Source: Oxytricha trifallax (lineage: Eukaryota; Ciliophora; Spirotrichea; Sporadotrichida; Oxytrichidae). From it: 64,000 nucleotides of DNA. The notes under the pieces are model-generated. The model did not search any database. It worked only from the letters and a program-made list of their open reading frames with translations, and had not been told where the DNA came from. Shown here piece by piece: positions 59,433 to 64,000 of the stretch (its first letter is position 1; each line of letters opens with the position of its first letter). The translations under genes and the position numbers were made by a program. The stretch spans positions 1 through 64,000 of the forward strand of contig ARYC01016966.1 of NCBI GenBank assembly GCA_000711775.1. The letters are read 5' to 3'.

Positions 59433-60349
59433 CTTATATTTTAATTACTTTTCAATGATTAATGTTCTATATATACTATACTAATTAGTTTGAACAACAA
59501 ATTTTAGCTTTAATCTTCTAAAACAACAAATTTTAAATTATAATTAAGTTAGACTTTCATTTTTCCATTTATATTCTTTTAATAATTTTAAAATAATTTA
59601 GTTTATTTATATCAATATTTATTTTCAATATTACTCTATAAATTTATCGAACTAGATTTAATTATTGGTAATAATGATGATTTAATTTTATTAAACAACT
59701 TTTTGAAATGTAAATAAAAAATATTATCTAAATCTATTTTTAACAGTAAGTAAACATAATCTATATTAAATATAGGTGTCAATATTTATTAGAATTTAAG
59801 TATTTTTTTAAATATAATAAATAATTTTAATTTAATTGTCATGAAATAATGTTTCTATTATTTGAATGATTAAAAGTTATTATAAGAACTAAAAATATAT
59901 TAAAATTACAAACTAACGAGATTAATTGTTTATAAATTTTTATTTTATAAATATTAATTTCTACTTTCAATATTGAAGTAAAGAATCTTTTTTTATATAA
60001 TTAAAATATTAAAAGTTGTATGTTTACTATTTTCCAATAAAAAATTGTTTATAATTATTTTATGAACTATAATTAATTAATATTTTAAAAAAGAAAGTTA
60101 ATTACTAGATAGAGTAAAAATTTTATTTTAAAATTTTTAATAAAGATTTCTAAAACATGGATGCTTTTAAGTTTAAGAAAGGATTGTCAATTGAATATAA
60201 CACATAAATAAATGAATTAATTTACTCTTATATTATTTGAAAATAATTCAAGTATATTTATGACAATTAACTACTTAATTATAATAACCTTAATAATTTA
60301 CACTTTATTTGAATTATTTTCTTTTAAAAAAATTGTAAAGAAATCAAAC
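59433..60349. other. AT-rich DNA upstream of copy E
   Basis: 900 bp of nearly pure A+T with no frame, palindrome or GC-richer block that I can see. Confidence 0.4.
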
Positions 60350-60560
60350 TTACTATATTAGGTCTAATGATGAATGGAATTCCATTACTATAATTTAAAC
60401 AAATTATATTAAGCTTAGGAATAGCTTCACTTCATGTTAAGATATCTCATTCGAAGTATGATTCACAACTGGTGCTTAAATATACTGGATTCTTTTGACT
60501 TATTAATTTTTATCTATAAAAAATTATAGTTTGTAATAATTTTTCATTCCTTAAATATAA
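60350..60560 (-). pseudogene. Orphan duplicate of LRR-family segment 3
   Basis: Matches 57180-57430 of copy E, including GATTCTTTTGACTTATTAATTT on the plus strand and the GTCTAATGATGA motif shared with 30760 and 48541. No other segment of an LRR gene is found within 2 kb in the expected places, so it looks like a partial duplicate or the remnant of a further copy. Confidence 0.5.
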
Positions 60561-61310
60561 ATATGCATAAGTTTATATATCTTACATGGGGATCTTTAAA
60601 TTTTAATCTTTTTTTTCTCTCCAGATAAGTACTAATTAGAATTTCAAATATTGCTAAAAGTTAAGCTGATTTTCAACAAAATAAATTAAAAATAATATAA
60701 ATGGGTGTTGCTAGAAATTAGTATAAATAATATAATTAATATGAGAAAATTTTTTCAGTACTTTAATTTTTTAAAATCAAACTATAATAAAAGTGTTAAT
60801 TAAATAATCTTAAAAATTCAAATCTCATAATTATTAAACATAATTACTCTTTATTAGTTCTTTTTCATTAATAATTCTTGATCTTAACTCACTGTATATG
60901 GTTTATATTGTAATACTAATGATAGATCTAAGGAAATCTACTTTATTTTTGTAAATTTGCAATTAAATTTCTAAAATCATAACTATATTTATTTGTATTT
61001 CAGTTTTTTTTATTAATGATAAGATATATTATATTTGGAAATTTGAGAAACACATATTCATTAATATATAATTAGAAATTAAAACTGCCAATAATTAGAT
61101 GAAGTTGTAATTGAAATTAGATTTTTTTAATATTTTATATTAATCTAATTGTACATTAAAAAATATACAGTTCTGTGTTTTTAGTTTTTGATAAATATTA
61201 AGACGTACATAAAAATTGTAAATCGTGCATTCTACAGTTTTAGTAATTAAAATTTTAAATAATCTAATTGTACAGAATAAAATACATTTTTTGTTTGTTT
61301 AATTAATAGT
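60561..61310. other. AT-rich DNA, nothing recognised
   Basis: Low-complexity A+T with no frame or repeat that I can support. Confidence 0.4.
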
Positions 61311-61319
61311 ATTTAGCTA

Positions 61320-61720
61320 CAATGATAAATTCGGAGTTCATTCGCTCCCTTGGTCTTCTACTAACACCATTAAATCTTGCCTATTACTCTTGAGATCGTT
61401 CCTTTCCACAAATGTATGTATTATATTTGTTTCTTCGTCCTCCAGCATATGTGCTTCCCCGACTTCTATCATGACCGAAATAAGAATACCAGATCAAATC
61501 ACTTAAAGGGAAATTTGTGGTCTGCACTAAGCATCTTCGAGGGGAATTTAATATTTAATTTCCGTATCTTAAATGACTTTCTGTCAAAATAATTCATTAA
61601 TTAGAAAGGTAGCATTTTAGAAATGGCAATCATTAAGCACTATTACAATCTCACTACTGGTGTTTTGTATTTCCGATTTACTGGATACCCTCACTCGTTT
61701 GAATATATTTGTTCTTTCAT
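61320..61720 (-). pseudogene. GC-richer coding-like island (unknown protein)
   Basis: Minus-strand frames with protein-like composition: FKRVRVSSKSEIQNTSSEIV running to a TGA; then from about 61590 a long open frame that includes PRRCLVQTTNFPLSDLIWYS and YFGHDRSRGSTYAGGRRNKY, ending near MNSEFIIVA without a clear stop. A parallel frame reads MIEVGEAHMLEDEETNIIHT to TGA. A plus-strand frame is also open. I judge the minus strand more likely, but frame and even strand are uncertain. No start codon on the best frame, so an IES border or decay is implied. Family not recognised. Confidence 0.4.
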
Positions 61721-62200
61721 AAATATTATTTTCCTATTAAAATTGTGCTAGATCTTTGCATATAATATAAACAATGTGTGTATATAAATTTCAGAATTAT
61801 TTAAGTAGTGATGCTATAATTTGACAATAAATTTTATAATTGAAAGATTGATCTATAAATAACTAGATAATTTAGCAAAAATCAATTAAAGGCTACAGTT
61901 TTTGAAAATATGATTAGATTTTTTCCTTAAAATGTAATTTAATTTTTTAGGAATAATAAATCTTAAAAAGTGCTACAAAATCAATCTCTCTAAAATAAAA
62001 ATGATTATATAATATTTATCTTCCGATAAATAATTTCTTTTCTTAATATTCTTTTTAACATTAAATTTTAATATTTAGATTTATAACAACAATTTAAAAC
62101 AATATTAAGATTTAATTATTTGAAAATGCGGGGAAAAAAATTTCTAGCAAATGATTCCTTGGAAGTATTTTTTTATAGAATTATGTATATATTTTTGAAT
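61721..62200. other. AT-rich intergenic DNA, part of the array unit
   Basis: No gene. The stretch 61960-62150 resembles 33600-33800 between copies C and B. Confidence 0.4.
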
Positions 62201-62210
62201 ATCCCCAACA

Positions 62211-62527
62211 GATTTGGAACACTTAAAAATTTACCAGTGAAGCAAATATTTTCAAAATCAAATGATGATTACCCGTCAATTTAATTCATATAACCTTAAA
62301 TCAATTAAACATAAATTTATAAAATAGTTAATGATAAAACAAGCTTATGTGTTATGTAATGCATTTTAGTGCTATTTTATTATGCATAAAACTTGATTTA
62401 TCATTAACTATTTTATAAATTTATGTTTAATTGATTTAAGGTTATATGAATTAAATTGACGGGTAATCATCATTTGATTTTGAAAATATCTACTTCACTG
62501 GTAAATTTTTCAGTGTTCCAAATCTGT
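62211..62527. mobile_element. 317-bp palindromic MITE
   Basis: Inverted arms of about 133 bp (62211-62345 and 62395-62527) around a 50-bp loop. Motifs GATTTGGAACACTTAAAAA at the outer end and GATGATTACCCGTCAATTTA within. Not obviously related to the other palindromes here. No frame. Confidence 0.8.
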
Positions 62528-63030
62528 GAGGAGCTATGCATTTTTAAAAAAATATTCTTATAGGATCTTTTATATTTGAGTAAATATAAGAGAAAAATTG
62601 TAATTTATTTAACAAAAATATTAGAATAAAAATAAAGAATCTTTGTTATTATTTTAGGATAAAGAATTTTAATTTCATAATTTTTTATTAAAAATAAATC
62701 ATTTAATTTAGAATTTAATATTTAACTGTTTAAAATTCTATTAATTACAAATTAACACTTAAAACTTATAATTTTATAATCACAATATTTAAAGTAGTAC
62801 TAATTAATAAATAATAATAATTCCATTTTAAATAATATTTTTTAATAAATTATTTTAATTGTAATAAAGATTTTCGTGTCATAAATCATATTAATATACA
62901 ATTATTATTCAGAAAATATTAAGTAAATCAGCAATCATTTAAAGATTGATTGAGTTTTAAAATATTATTGGAAAATACTAAGTATTTTTCCAAAATTTTT
63001 TGAAATAAAATATTTTCCTTTCAATTAATA
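62528..63030. other. AT-rich DNA downstream of copy F
   Basis: No gene seen. Much of it resembles the DNA downstream of copy D (42000-42400). Confidence 0.4.
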
Positions 63031-63294
63031 AAACCCCGTTAGTCAATTAAGAATGAAGATTGGGGATTAAGAATTAAGAAATTAAAATATAATTATTATT
63101 GGCGTAAATTATTAAAGTTATGGCTAATTATTAAAACCATTGGCTCGAATAATTGTCTCTATAAAATAAACCAATCAGGGTGCGTAAATTTGTTTTTAGC
63201 CTAATTATAATTAATTTTAGCCAATAATAATATATTTTTAATTTCATTATTCATAATCCCCAATCTTCATTCTTAATTGACTAACGGGGTTTTA
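63029..63294. mobile_element. 262-bp telomere-tipped mini-element
   Basis: Left tip AAACCCCGTTAGTCAATTAA and its mirror image on the right (TTAATTGACTAACGGGGTTT) give terminal inverted repeats of about 38 bp that include TGAAGATTGGGGATTA. A TA dinucleotide flanks both sides (63029-63030, 63293-63294). Second inner repeats, TTATTATTGGC, pair around the middle. No coding content. It is absent from the matching place downstream of copy D, so it inserted after the D/F duplication. Confidence 0.7.
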
Positions 63295-63385
63295 GTATTT
63301 CAATGAAATATGAATTAAATTAATTGAAATGTTTAAGTTAAAAATAATTAATTCACAATGTTTAAATTCAATTGTCTTGTTAAAG

Positions 63386-64000
63386 TCATATTTCAAATCT
63401 TACTCTTTTGTCTTATATAACTGGGAGATCTACACTAGAGCAACAATTTGAAATGTCTAATTCTTATAAGTATTATAACTATAAAAACAATAATAAAAAG
63501 TTATTTATAAATAATAAATAATTACTTGTGTTTTATTGAGATAAAAACTCAAAAAGATAAATCCAAAATTATATATACATATATTAATAATTAATAATAA
63601 AATATTTTCCTAATAAAGGTTGTGTTTCAAACATCCTACTAAATCATTTATGCCTTAGACTTATATTTAGGTGTTATGACTAAGAATAATCTTAGAAATC
63701 TTTTAATTGTGCAATATGAGATATGATACACATTATAAGGATCTTTGAGTGAAATTGCAATCGAAATCTTAAATAAATATTATTTTTAATTACTGCTTTA
63801 AGCGATATATTTTTGTTGAATAATTATTCAAACATCATCAAATGTTAACAATTAAAATTTTTAACATATTTCAAAACAATTTGAGTAGTTATTAATCATA
63901 AATACTATGATTTAGTTAATTTTCTCTATATATTAGTGATGTTATTTCAATAAAAATAAAATTCATTTAGTTTTAATTTTTATAACTTATATTTGTACTT
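63386..64000 (-). CDS. LRR-family gene, copy F, 3' end only
   Basis: Two 3' segments: about 63775-63605, the equivalent of 43030-42865, and 63495-63386, reading LQELDISNCCSSVDLPVIQD then KRVRFEI and TGA. Both are open, and the last segment is closest to copy D. The 5' part lies beyond the window. The 63776-64000 stretch is spacer. Confidence 0.55.

Overview
The window looks like germline (micronuclear) DNA of a hypotrich ciliate of the Oxytricha/Stylonychia type. Three observations support this. Open frames run on only if TAA and TAG are read as glutamine and TGA is the sole stop. Three copies of a telomere-bearing (TBE-type) DNA transposon begin and end with the hypotrich telomere unit C4A4/G4T4. 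Gene-dense, GC-richer blocks sit in a background that is extremely AT-rich. All coordinates were worked out by hand, and the species cannot be named from this.

Layout. 1-1724: right-hand part of a first TBE with an intact transposase gene and most of its 22-kDa gene. 1818-8321: a compact somatic-type gene block with three head-to-tail plus-strand genes, namely a Q/N/S-rich unknown, a FAM221-like Cys-rich protein and a tubulin-tyrosine-ligase-like (TTLL) enzyme. A tiny convergent gene follows that I read as OST4. Introns in this block are mostly 35-65 nt.

8831-64000: a head-to-tail minus-strand array of at least six related multi-segment genes that encode leucine-rich-repeat proteins. I call them copies A (8831-14486), C (15420-32371), B (34166-41825), D (42670-50469), E (51545-59432) and F (63386 to beyond the window). 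A and B form one subfamily and read open through nearly every segment. C, D and E (and, by its 3' end, F) form a second subfamily with a different N-terminus. Coding segments of 80-330 nt are separated by AT-rich spacers of about 100 nt to several kb, much longer than the introns of the gene block, so many spacers may be internal eliminated sequences (IESs).

The spacers act as a landing zone. Copy C holds two nearly whole TBEs in opposite orientation (18534-22676 and 25122-29280), a shorter telomere-ended element (29338-30485) and a 618-bp palindrome. Other copies hold large inverted-repeat elements with C/G runs at their tips, a family of foldback MITEs tipped TAGGAATACATT, and a SINE-like insertion with a 12-bp target duplication inside an LRR exon. 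Several isolated coding-like islands (about 12.1, 15.1, 43.6, 58.0 and 61.5 kb) lie in spacers and belong to none of the LRR genes. They may be gene segments nested in the IESs of other genes, or decayed genes.

No CRISPR array, rRNA or convincing intact tRNA was seen. No retrovirus-like or Polinton-like element was recognised.
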